Of a DNA stretch of 21,655 nucleotides, positions 6,835-16,774 are shown one piece after another. Origin of the DNA: JALZAA01 sp046724435 (GTDB lineage Bacteria; Actinomycetota; Acidimicrobiia; IMCC26256; JACDBD01); the NCBI GenBank assembly GCA_046724435.1, contig JBKOWN010000043.1, positions 1 through 21,655 on the forward strand, in the 5' to 3' direction. The notes beneath the pieces are model-generated. The model made no database searches. It was not told the origin of the DNA and saw only the letters and a program-made list of their open reading frames with translations. Within the stretch, counting starts at the first letter, position 1. Each line of letters starts with the position of its first letter. A program made the position numbers and the translations under genes.

Positions 6835-7928
6835 CGCCGCCGCGAGCGCTCCGGGCGCGGCGACCCGCGCCGGATCGGCCCGCCTCGCGCCCGGCCCGAC
6901 AGAGCGGCCAGGCGGGCGACCAGCACCTCGAGCACCGCGTCTTCGGGGATCGCACGCGCGCCCTTGAGGTCGAGGTCGGCGGCGAACAGATAGTCGAACG
7001 CCTTCAGGAGGCCGTCGGTCTGGAGCGCCCGAGCCTGGTCGAGCGCCTTGCGGGCCGGGTACTCCTTGACCCGACCGTCCAGCGCCGCCACCGCGTCGCG
7101 GGGACTCCGAACGCGCGGGTCGTCGAGCGACGCGACTCGCCGGTAGTACGAGTGCAGCGTGCCGATGACCTGCAACGGGTGCATCGGCCGAGACTGGCCC
7201 GGCCCGGGCGCGGTGAGCATCCGCCGCAGCGTGGCGAGCGCGCCGGCCATGTCGCCCGCTTCGATCGCGTTCGTGAGCTGGTAGTTGGGCACGGATCCGG
7301 CGTCGCCGAGATAGGGCTCGACGTCGGCGACGTCGAGCGTCGCTCCCGGTCCGGCCACAGCCGCGAGCAGCTCCACCAGCTGCGGCACCCTGCCGGCGTC
7401 TTCTCCCAGATGCGTCGTGACGTGCTTTGCCGCCGCGGGAAGGAGCTCGACCCCGGCGTTAGCGAGGTGCTGCGCCAGAACGTCGCCGGTCTTCTCGGCC
7501 GCCGGCCCCATCTTGACGGCCTTCGCCGTCTTCAACGCGTTGTCGAGGCTCTTCGGCAGGCGTCCGCCCCCACCCACGAGCACGAACGCGGTGGTGTCCA
7601 TCGGCTCGTCGAGGTACGACACCAGCGGCGCGGCGTCGCCTGCGCCCAGATTCCCCGCCTCGTGGAGCACGACGACGCGCCGCGCGGTCATGAACGGTGG
7701 GCTCTGCGCGGCGTTGAGCGCAGCGGCAACGACCTCCTCGCGGCCTTCCGCTCGGCTCGGAGCGTCGCTCTCGGCTTCGCCGGGGGCCGCCCGGCCCGGC
7801 ACGGTGAACTCCTCCACCGCCAGCGTGCGATCGTCGTCGCCGACGAGCTCGGCGAGGAGCTGCTCGAGTGCTTCGCCGCGTAGCACTGGATCGGATCCGG
7901 TCAGTTGATAGACGGCTGCCCCCGTCAA
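6831..7928 (-). CDS. holA: DNA polymerase III, delta subunit
   Basis: 365 aa from the TTG at 7928. HolA is the clamp-loader subunit that opens the beta sliding clamp. The N-terminal domain starts VYQLTGSDPVLRGEALEQLL, the usual HolA opening, followed by RRVVVLHEAGNL and a C-terminal collar region with HPLQVIGTLHSYYRR and ALDQARALQTDGLLKAFDYLFAADLDLKG, typical of the family; the tail is Arg-rich. TTG was chosen because it overlaps the stop of the upstream folP-like gene as TTGA, a coupled arrangement, and lies just before the conserved start. An alternative upstream start at 8027 would add an Arg-rich stretch that overlaps the neighbour. It is the last gene of the comEA-comEC-folP2-holA operon. 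Confidence 0.95.
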   Translation of the reverse strand: MTGAAVYQLTGSDPVLRGEALEQLLAELVGDDDRTLAVEEFTVPGRAAPGEAESDAPSRAEGREEVVAAALNAAQSPPFMTARRVVVLHEAGNLGAGDAAPLVSYLDEPMDTTAFVLVGGGGRLPKSLDNALKTAKAVKMGPAAEKTGDVLAQHLANAGVELLPAAAKHVTTHLGEDAGRVPQLVELLAAVAGPGATLDVADVEPYLGDAGSVPNYQLTNAIEAGDMAGALATLRRMLTAPGPGQSRPMHPLQVIGTLHSYYRRVASLDDPRVRSPRDAVAALDGRVKEYPARKALDQARALQTDGLLKAFDYLFAADLDLKGARAIPEDAVLEVLVARLAALSGRARGGPIRRGSPRPERSRRR

Positions 7929-8776
7929 GGGACGCTTACCCCGTCGCGCTCGAACGCCTGCACCGCCTCGATCATCCGGCACACCCTGACCGACCCGGCG
8001 ACGTCGTGCACGCGCACGATGCGGCATCCGTGCATGACCCCGAACGCGACGGCCGCCAGCGACGCGTCGCGGCGATCGACGATCGCGAGGTCGAGCAGGT
8101 CGCCGAGGAAGCGCTTGTTCGACGCCGATAGCAGGAGCGTGTAACCGAGGGACGCGAACGCGTCGCTCTCGTGCAGCAGGACCGCGCTCTGCACCGGGGT
8201 CTTGCCGAGATCGAGCCCGGCGTCGAGGGCGATCTGCTCCGGCGTAAGGCCGGCAGCTTCGGCCGCGCGTGCACGGGCGAGCAGGAACGTCCGCACTTCG
8301 CCGACGAGGTCGTCGTAGCGGGGCTCAGCGTCCGGCACTCGCGGGGCGAGACGAATGTGCGTGGCGACGACCGACGCCCCGTGCTTCGCGGCGGTGGGGA
8401 GATAGTTGGGATCGGCGAAGCCGCTGATGTCGTTGCCGAGCGCGGCGCCGGCCGTGCACGCCTCCCGCAAGACGACCGCCCGCCACGTGTCGACCGACAG
8501 CGGTGTCGCGAAGCGTGCTCGGAGCGCCTCGACGGCGGGGACGACCCGGTCGAGCTCCTCGGCCTCGGTCACCTCGGGCCCCGGCCCCGCCTTCACGCCG
8601 CCCACGTCGAGCACGTCGGCGCCGGCGGCGACGAGCTGCTCGGCGCGGCTGAGGAGCGCTTCGAGCGCGAACGTCTCGCCGGCGTCGAAGAAGGAGTCCG
8701 GCGTGCGATTGAGAATTCCCATGACGAGGGTGCGGTCGGTGACGTCGTGGACCAGGTCACCGAGACGGAAGCGCAT
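7925..8776 (-). CDS. folP2: FolP2-type dihydropteroate synthase homologue
   Basis: 283 aa in the pterin-binding TIM-barrel family. Seen: MGILNRTPDSFFD (19-31), DVGGVKAGPG (57-66), LSVDTWRA (93-100), GNDISGF (114-120), SASNKRFLG (217-225) and RVHDV (255-259). True dihydropteroate synthases read NVTPDSFSDGG and GGESTRPG; the NRTPDSF and GGVKAGPG versions match mycobacterial FolP2 (Rv1207 type), for which, as I recall, dihydropteroate synthase activity was not found. The Lys of the SxK loop and the His of RVHD are kept, so the pterin/phosphate pocket may still be functional. It overlaps comEC by 20 nt upstream and holA by 4 nt downstream, so it is embedded in the competence/clamp-loader operon. 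Alternative: a normal FolP if no other copy exists in the genome. Confidence 0.85.
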   Translation of the reverse strand: MRFRLGDLVHDVTDRTLVMGILNRTPDSFFDAGETFALEALLSRAEQLVAAGADVLDVGGVKAGPGPEVTEAEELDRVVPAVEALRARFATPLSVDTWRAVVLREACTAGAALGNDISGFADPNYLPTAAKHGASVVATHIRLAPRVPDAEPRYDDLVGEVRTFLLARARAAEAAGLTPEQIALDAGLDLGKTPVQSAVLLHESDAFASLGYTLLLSASNKRFLGDLLDLAIVDRRDASLAAVAFGVMHGCRIVRVHDVAGSVRVCRMIEAVQAFERDGVSVP

Positions 8777-10199
8777 CGACTCGGAGGTTACGGCGTCGCC
8801 CCGTCCAGAGCCTTGCCGCTCCCAGCAGCGCGGCGCCCGCGATCATCGCCCACGCGGCGCGGCCGTCGACGTCGACTGGAACCCGTGAGAAGAACGCCGC
8901 CACCCCGAGCATGGCTCGGGCGAGGAGAGCCGTCGGCGCCTGGAGCAACGCGGCGAGGCCCGGCCACCAGGGATCGACGAGGCCCCCGACGATGCCCGTC
9001 GCGAGGCCGAGCACCGTGAGCGGTCCGGCGATCGGCCCGGCGACCAGGTTGGCCGGGAGCGCGGCGAGCGGCACCGAGCCGAAAACCGGGATCAGGACCG
9101 GCGCCACGCCGATCTGCGCCGCCAGCGTCACCCCCATTGGCTCCCGGAACCAGCGCGGCCCAGGGAATCGCGCCGTGATCGCGGGAGCGAGCACGGCGAT
9201 GCCGGCACTCGCTCCGCACGAAAGGAGGAACCCGATCGAGTGGACGAGGAACGGGTCGGCGAGCACGAGGGCAACGACGGCGAGCGCGAGGACCCGGACG
9301 CCGGCGGTGGGACGCCCGAGGTACAACGCCGTCATCGAGCACGCGGCCATCGCGCAGGCCCGCAGGACGGACGGCTCCCAGCGCGTCATCGTGCCGAACA
9401 CCATGAGGACTGTGAGGCCGGCGACCAGCTGCGCCCTGAGCGGCAGGCGTCGCAACAGCGGCCGGAAGAGCGCGAGCACGAACGCGACGTTGGCGCCCGA
9501 GACCGCAAGCAGATGCGTCAGCCCGGAGGCGCGGAACTGCTCCTCGACGTCACGAGGCAGCTCCCGCGTGTCGCCGAGCAGGAATCCGGCCATCAGCGCG
9601 CGCTCCGTCGGCGCCAGGTGCCGCCCACCGGCGAGAACCCGGCCGCGGAGAGCGTTCGCCGTACGGTGCAGCGGTGAACGGGCGGGTTCGAACGTGCGGA
9701 GCTCGACGGCATCGAAGCTCGCCACGGCGTGCCGCCATCGCAGGCGTTCGTCGTAGCCGGTGAGAGGCTGGAGCCAGCCCGACACCTCGACCTCGTCGCC
9801 CGACTCGAGGAGTCGCAGTTTGCCGGCAGCGACGCCGCCGGCGGTGACGAGCACGGTGCGGCCTCCGCCGGAAGGCCCGCCGATGTGGGTGACCCGGGCG
9901 AGGACGCGCGCGTTGTACTGCCCTCCGTCGGGATCGTCCGTGAGCGTGGCGGTGATCGTGGCGGCGGCACGTGCGTCCCTCGGTGCCGTGAGCGGTGAGT
10001 GAGCCTGCCCGTCGAGCGCTCGTTGCATCGACGCAGTCGCCAACGTCGCGACGGCGACGATCGCGAGCGCGAGGCGGGCCGGGCGCTTCGGAAGGAACAA
10101 AGCCGCGGTCGCTCCGAGCAGTCCGGCGACGATGAGGGCAATGGCCGGCCCGGGCCCGAGATGCTCACCGAGTCGGGCCCCGGCGACAACGGCCGCCAC
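8757..10199 (-). CDS. comEC: ComEC/Rec2 competence-family membrane protein lacking the metallo-beta-lactamase domain
   Basis: 480 aa. ComEC is the channel that moves single-stranded DNA across the membrane during transformation. Two or three N-terminal membrane helices are followed by a soluble DUF4131-like region (about 75-170). Then comes the Competence domain with its hallmark GLTHLLAVSGANVAF (about 227-241) and some eight further hydrophobic helices. The protein stops at WTGRRRNLRVDALPSR, right after the membrane part. The C-terminal metallo-beta-lactamase-like domain (about 250 aa, HxHxDH motif) present in most ComEC proteins is missing, and no HxHxDH is encoded downstream; folP2 starts 20 nt before the stop. 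The GTG at 10199 is the first usable start after comEA. Confidence 0.92.
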   Translation of the reverse strand: MAAVVAGARLGEHLGPGPAIALIVAGLLGATAALFLPKRPARLALAIVAVATLATASMQRALDGQAHSPLTAPRDARAAATITATLTDDPDGGQYNARVLARVTHIGGPSGGGRTVLVTAGGVAAGKLRLLESGDEVEVSGWLQPLTGYDERLRWRHAVASFDAVELRTFEPARSPLHRTANALRGRVLAGGRHLAPTERALMAGFLLGDTRELPRDVEEQFRASGLTHLLAVSGANVAFVLALFRPLLRRLPLRAQLVAGLTVLMVFGTMTRWEPSVLRACAMAACSMTALYLGRPTAGVRVLALAVVALVLADPFLVHSIGFLLSCGASAGIAVLAPAITARFPGPRWFREPMGVTLAAQIGVAPVLIPVFGSVPLAALPANLVAGPIAGPLTVLGLATGIVGGLVDPWWPGLAALLQAPTALLARAMLGVAAFFSRVPVDVDGRAAWAMIAGAALLGAARLWTGRRRNLRVDALPSR

Positions 10200-10231
10200 C
10201 AGCGAGATGGGGCCGGCGGCGTGACCGCCTC

Positions 10232-11044
10232 TCAGATCGTCACCTTGTCCTTCAGGTCGGCGAAGCGCTTGTCGCCGATGCCGCGGACATCGCGCAGCTC
10301 GTTGACGGACCGGAAACCGCCGCGTCGCTCTCGCTCGGTCAGGATCGCTCCCGCGAGCGAGGGGCCGATCCCGGGGAGGGCCTCGAGCTCCGCCTGCGTC
10401 GCGCTGTTGAGGTTCACGAGGCCCGAAGGGTCTTCGCTCCCGCCACCGCTCGCTCCGCTGCCGCCCGGTGACGCCGAGCCAGCCGGCGCCGCTTCGCCCA
10501 CCCGCTGCACGAGCACCCGCTGGCCGTCGGCGACCTTGGCCGCGAGGTTGAGCCGGTTCAGGTCGGCATCGGGAGCGCCGCCGCCGGCGGCTTCGACCGC
10601 GTCGATGACCCGCGTCCCACCGGCGAGGTCGTACACGCCGGGCTTCGCCACGGCTCCCGCGACGTGCACAGTGACGCGCGCGCCCTTCTTGGTCGCACCC
10701 GCAGAGCCGCCCCTCGTCGTGGAGCCGCTCGCGACCGTCGACTCCGCTGTCGGCGCACTGGTCGCCGGCGTCCGGCGCGGCGTCGACGACGAGGCGGAGT
10801 CGCCGGACCCGAGCCGGTACCAGACGAACCCGGCGGCGAGCGCGACAACGAGAAGTGCGGCGACGCCGACGCGCGGGTCGCTGCGCAGCTCGCGCACCCG
10901 ATCAAGGAACCGCTCGAGCGGACCGCCCCATTCGCTCGGACGGGGCGGGAACCCGGGCGGCCCGTCGGGGTTCGCGGGCGAGGCCCAGAACTCGGTGTCG
11001 GACGCTCCTCGCTCGACCGTGTCGGAACGGGGCAAGTCGGCCAT
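10232..11044 (-). CDS. comEA: ComEA-type DNA-binding competence protein (SLBB + helix-hairpin-helix)
   Basis: 270 aa. A cytosolic Pro-rich N-terminus is followed by one membrane anchor (about 60-77, VGVAALLVVALAAGFVWY), a Ser/Thr-rich linker, an SLBB domain (about 125-180, VTVHVAGAVAKPGVYDL) and, after a Gly/Ser linker, a C-terminal helix-hairpin-helix pair (LVNLNSATQAELEALPGIGP, about 210-270). This is the usual ComEA layout: it binds incoming double-stranded DNA outside the membrane and hands it to ComEC, encoded next. The ATG at 11044 has GGAGG five bases upstream. It is the first gene of the comEA-comEC-folP2-holA operon. The 145 bp between it and leuS should contain the promoter, but I could not recognise one. 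Confidence 0.93.
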   Translation of the reverse strand: MADLPRSDTVERGASDTEFWASPANPDGPPGFPPRPSEWGGPLERFLDRVRELRSDPRVGVAALLVVALAAGFVWYRLGSGDSASSSTPRRTPATSAPTAESTVASGSTTRGGSAGATKKGARVTVHVAGAVAKPGVYDLAGGTRVIDAVEAAGGGAPDADLNRLNLAAKVADGQRVLVQRVGEAAPAGSASPGGSGASGGGSEDPSGLVNLNSATQAELEALPGIGPSLAGAILTERERRGGFRSVNELRDVRGIGDKRFADLKDKVTI

Positions 11045-11049
11045 GGCGA

Positions 11050-11054
11050 CCTCC
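11050..11054 (-). promoter_or_regulatory. Strong Shine-Dalgarno of comEA
   Basis: GGAGG on the minus strand, 5 nt before the ATG at 11044. It fixes the comEA start and is the best ribosome binding site in the window. Confidence 0.75.
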
Positions 11055-11189
11055 GGGCGCGACGAAACGGACCGGAGGAAGCGGAGGGGGAAATCGAGGC
11101 CTGGACCGGACGGCCGGGTAGGACGCTAGCGCGCTCGCCTCTGCTCGAAAAGGGGTCTCATTGCCCGCGCGCCGCGCACAAGCCCGCGG

Positions 11190-14042
<2,853 letters not shown>

Positions 14043-14121
14043 CGCGCGGCGAGCGTACCGGTCAGCTGGACCCGTCAGCTCGACCAAACCGAGGAGGCCC
14101 GCTGGTACTCTGCGAGGTCTC

Positions 14122-14195
14122 GGGGATGTAGCTCAGTCTGGTAGAGCGCCTCCATGGCATGGAGGAAGTCGTGGGTTCGAGTCCCATCATCTCCA
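14122..14195 (+). tRNA. tRNA-Ala (anticodon GGC)
   Basis: A complete cloverleaf: acceptor GGGGATG/CATCTCC with the G3-U70 pair that marks alanine tRNAs, D arm GCTC/GAGC, anticodon stem CCTCC/GGAGG with loop ATGGCAT (anticodon GGC, reading GCC and GCU), five-base variable loop, T arm GTGGG-TTCGAGT-CCCAT, and discriminator A at 14195. CCA is not encoded. A TACTCT at 14106-14111 could be its -10 box; no clear -35 or terminator is seen. Confidence 0.97.
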
Positions 14196-14245
14196 CTCCT
14201 CCTCCTCCGCCCTCGTCACCGAACGCGGACGCTGTAACAAGCTCC

Positions 14246-14890
14246 TTAGGTCCGACGCATCGTCACCCGGGCGAGCCGACGGGGGAGCTCGCCTTCGGTG
14301 AACTCGCTGACGTCGAGCAGCTGGAAACCCGTTGAGAGGCGCTCGATCAGGGTGCGGTCGAAGAAGTGCACCACGAAACCGCCGTGCTCGTACATGTCGT
14401 CGCCGTGCGCGATGCCGGCGCCGTAGTGAGCGTCGTCGGTGGTGCGGACGGTGTAGACGACGAGACCGCCGGGGCGCAGCACGCGGCGGAGGTCGGCAAC
14501 GATCGTGTCGAGCTCGTCGGTCGTCAAGGCCATGCAGAGCAGCATGTGAGAATAGGAGGCGTCGACGGCGGCGTCGGAGAGCGGCAGTCGCTGGCGGACG
14601 TCGGAGAGCTCGACCGTCACTTGATCGGCGAGACCGACCGCGCCGGCCCTGGCTTCGATCGCGTCCAGACCTTCCGGCGCGTAATCGAGCGCGTGCACGT
14701 GAAACCCGCGTCGGGCGAGGTACAACGTGTCGCGGCCTTGCCCGGCACCCAGCTCCAGCACGGTCTTGACGCCTCCGGTCGCGAACGCGTCGGCAGCTGC
14801 GACCGCCGCATCGCTCGGATCGTCGCCGTACATGTCGGGATGGGCGGCGAAGGCGGCCGACCAGTGCCGACGCTGCTCGTCCGCGGTCAT
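14246..14890 (-). CDS. Class I SAM-dependent methyltransferase
   Basis: 214 aa, a minimal Rossmann-type methyltransferase. Motif I, VLELGAGQGRDTLYLA (about 44-59), binds S-adenosylmethionine. Motif II, FHVHALDYAPEGLDAI, has the acidic residue for the ribose, DVRQRLPLSDAAVDASYS is the post-I loop, and LRRVLRPGGLVVYTVR is motif III. The layout resembles small TehB/UbiE-like enzymes; the substrate cannot be told. It stands alone, divergent from the hisH-like gene with a 62-bp shared promoter region, so a functional link with that pair is possible but unproven. Confidence 0.85.
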   Translation of the reverse strand: MTADEQRRHWSAAFAAHPDMYGDDPSDAAVAAADAFATGGVKTVLELGAGQGRDTLYLARRGFHVHALDYAPEGLDAIEARAGAVGLADQVTVELSDVRQRLPLSDAAVDASYSHMLLCMALTTDELDTIVADLRRVLRPGGLVVYTVRTTDDAHYGAGIAHGDDMYEHGGFVVHFFDRTLIERLSTGFQLLDVSEFTEGELPRRLARVTMRRT

Positions 14891-14921
14891 GGCGACAGTG
14901 TGATCCTCATTCCGGGGGGAC

Positions 14922-14931
14922 GTTTCGAAAC
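14922..14931. promoter_or_regulatory. Palindrome GTTTCGAAAC in the methyltransferase/hisH divergent promoter region
   Basis: A perfect 10-bp palindrome flanked by GGAC on the left and CCGTCC on the right, extending the imperfect symmetry to about 20 bp. It lies 8 bp before a possible -10 box (TAGACT, 14939-14944). The position suits a repressor or activator site for the hisH-hisF pair. Confidence 0.4.
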
Positions 14932-14952
14932 CCGTCCGTAGACTGACCTTGC

Positions 14953-15564
14953 ATGATCGACGTGATCGACTACCGGGCCGGCAACTCCCCCAGCGTCATC
15001 TACGCGCTCGAGCGGCTCGAGCTGCCGTGCCGGCTGGTGGCGAAGCCGGAAGAGGTCGCGGAATCAGAACGGCTCGTCCTCCCGGGCGTCGGGGCGGCGG
15101 CGGCCACGCTCGACTCGCTACGCGAGTCGGACCTCCTCGATGCGCTCACGCAACGCGTGCAACGCGATTCGGTGCCATTCCTCGGGATCTGCATTGGGCT
15201 CCAGGTGCTCTTCGAGCACAGCGAGGAGGGGAACACCCCGTGCCTCGGTTGGCTGCCGGGAAGGATCCGCCGCTTCGCCGACGGGCTCCGCGTTCCCCAG
15301 ATCGGCTGGAACGAGGTGCGATTTACGCGGTCGCACCCCGTCACCGCCGGGCTTCCCGATCGGGGCCACTACTACTTCGTCAACTCCTACTACGCGGACC
15401 CCACCGACCCCGACGGCGCGCTCGGACGCACGGAGTACGGCATCGAGTTCGCGTCGGTCGTGGCGCACGACAACATCGTCGCCACGCAGTTCCACGCCGA
15501 GAAGAGCGGGAGCCTCGGCCTCCGGCTCCTCACCGACTTCGCGGCCTGGGACGGGCGATGCTGA
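14953..15564 (+). CDS. hisH: HisH-like glutamine amidotransferase subunit
   Basis: 203 aa, a class I glutaminase that should release ammonia from glutamine for its synthase partner. Seen: VIDYRAGNSPSVIYAL (family IDYGxGNxxSV), LPGVGA (44-49, oxyanion strand), FLGICIGLQVLFE with nucleophile Cys80, IGWNEV (118-122), YYFVNSYY (140-147), and QFHAEKS with His181, Glu183 and Lys184. The triad is complete; HAEKS replaces the usual HPEKS. The ATG at 14953 lies 8 nt after TAGACT and lacks a Shine-Dalgarno, so the mRNA may be leaderless. It overlaps the hisF-like gene by 7 nt. No other histidine gene is near. It may be the genome's only HisH or a paralogue serving a different ammonia-dependent reaction. 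Confidence 0.88.
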   Translation: MIDVIDYRAGNSPSVIYALERLELPCRLVAKPEEVAESERLVLPGVGAAAATLDSLRESDLLDALTQRVQRDSVPFLGICIGLQVLFEHSEEGNTPCLGWLPGRIRRFADGLRVPQIGWNEVRFTRSHPVTAGLPDRGHYYFVNSYYADPTDPDGALGRTEYGIEFASVVAHDNIVATQFHAEKSGSLGLRLLTDFAAWDGRC

Positions 15565-16358
15565 CCAAGCGCCTCGTCGCCTGCTTCGACGTGATCGGCG
15601 GCCGGGTCACGAAAGCGCAGCAGTTCCAGGACAACATCGACGTCGCCCCGGCCGAGGACCTCGCCGCCCGCCTGTACGACGACCAGATCGACGAGATCGT
15701 CTTCTACGACATCACGGCCAGCGCCGAGAAGCGCAAGATCGACCTGGAGACCGTGCGCCGCGTCGCCCGCCACGTGTTCGTCCCGTTCACGGTGGGCGGA
15801 GGTATCCGCTCGGTCGACGACATGTTCGAGGTGCTCAAAGCCGGCGCCGAGAAGATCAGCGTCGACTCGATGGCCGTCCGCACTCCCGAGATCATCCGCG
15901 AGGGCGCCGGCGCCTTCGGTCGCCAGTGCATCGTGCTCAGCACGCAGGTGAAGAACGTGGGAGCCCGCCTCGGCATCCCGTCCGGATACGAGGTCTTCAT
16001 CGACGGCGCCCGCGAGCCGACCGGCCTCGACGCGCTCGAGTGGGTCCGTCGCGGAGAAGAGCTCGGTGCCGGCGAGATCGTCGTCAACAGCATCGACCGT
16101 GACGGGACCGCATCGGGTTACGACCTCGAGATCACCAGAGCGGTCGCCGACGCGGTGAACGTGCCCGTCATCGCGTCGGGCGGCGCCGGCAGCGTGGAAC
16201 ACATCGCCGCCGGTCTCACGGACGGCGGCGCCCAAGCCGCAATCATCAGCTCGATCCTGTACTCGCCGCGCTTCGACCGGAACCTCGGCGTGCGCGAGCT
16301 CAAGACTGGGCTCGCCGAGCACGGTGTACCCCTGCGCCCGTACGTCACACCTGACTAG
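15558..16358 (+). CDS. hisF: HisF-like cyclase/synthase subunit with altered active site
   Basis: 266 aa TIM barrel, clearly HisF: ACFDVIGGRVTK with Asp11 and Lys19, DITASAEKRK (51-60), FTVGGGIRS (77-85), NSIDRDGTASGYD and VIASGGAGS for the phosphates. Yet in the strand that holds the second catalytic acid, family VVAIDAK reads VLSTQVK, putting Gln at position 130 (Asp130 in the Thermotoga enzyme). Loop 1 has VAPAED where HisF proteins have GDPVE, SINT is SVDS (Asp103), and LTSIDRD is VNSIDRD. Normal HisF makes imidazole glycerol phosphate and AICAR from PRFAR plus ammonia. With these changes the substrate or reaction may differ, or catalysis may be slow. Unlike the AglZ/WbuZ-type HisF2 of acetamidino sugars, the rest stays close to true HisF. 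It is co-translated with the hisH-like gene. Confidence 0.85.
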   Translation: MLTKRLVACFDVIGGRVTKAQQFQDNIDVAPAEDLAARLYDDQIDEIVFYDITASAEKRKIDLETVRRVARHVFVPFTVGGGIRSVDDMFEVLKAGAEKISVDSMAVRTPEIIREGAGAFGRQCIVLSTQVKNVGARLGIPSGYEVFIDGAREPTGLDALEWVRRGEELGAGEIVVNSIDRDGTASGYDLEITRAVADAVNVPVIASGGAGSVEHIAAGLTDGGAQAAIISSILYSPRFDRNLGVRELKTGLAEHGVPLRPYVTPD

Positions 16359-16362
16359 CTGG

Positions 16363-16752
16363 TTAGGCCGACGCGCTCTGCGAAGCGGGGACTAGCTGCT
16401 CCCAGTCGATAGAGGGCGCGTCGGCCCACAGCCGCTCGAGCTCGTAGTAGGCGCGTGTCTCGTCCAAGAAGACGTGGACCACGATGTCGCCGTAGTCGAG
16501 CAGCACCCAGGTGGCGTCGTCGAGGCCTTCGACGCTCGTCGGTGGCGTCGACGCGTGCTCCTTCATCGCCTTTTCGATCTCGTCCACGATCGTGCGCACG
16601 TGCCTCGTGTTCGTCGCGCTGGTGATCACGAACGCGTCCGTGATGGAGATGATGTCGCCGACATCGAGGGCGATGATGTCCTCGCCCTTCTTGGCCGACG
16701 CCGCGGCGGCGGCGACGGCAACTCGGCGGAGCACGGCCGGGGCGCCTGTCAA
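16363..16752 (-). CDS. rsfS: Ribosomal silencing factor RsfS
   Basis: 129 aa from the TTG at 16752. RsfS (DUF143/Iojap family) binds L14 on the 50S subunit and blocks subunit joining. Family marks: AKKGEDIIALDVGDIISITDAFVITSA, TNTRHVRTIVDEIEKAMKE, then WVLLDYGDIVVHVFLDETRAYYELERLW, close to the typical end. I favour TTG because GAGG lies 7 nt upstream and it gives the usual length. An ATG at 16812 would overlap nadD by 38 nt and add an unconserved MPSPNAAST leader, but cannot be excluded. nadD-rsfS is a classic pair. Convergent with the hisF-like gene, with only 4 nt between stops. Confidence 0.93.
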   Translation of the reverse strand: MTGAPAVLRRVAVAAAAASAKKGEDIIALDVGDIISITDAFVITSATNTRHVRTIVDEIEKAMKEHASTPPTSVEGLDDATWVLLDYGDIVVHVFLDETRAYYELERLWADAPSIDWEQLVPASQSASA

Positions 16753-16774
16753 GCAGCAGCCTCGGCGGTCGTCA

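Noticed and set aside
14196..14245. Terminator after the tRNA gene
   Set aside because: Only a pyrimidine-rich stretch is visible; no stem with a T-run.
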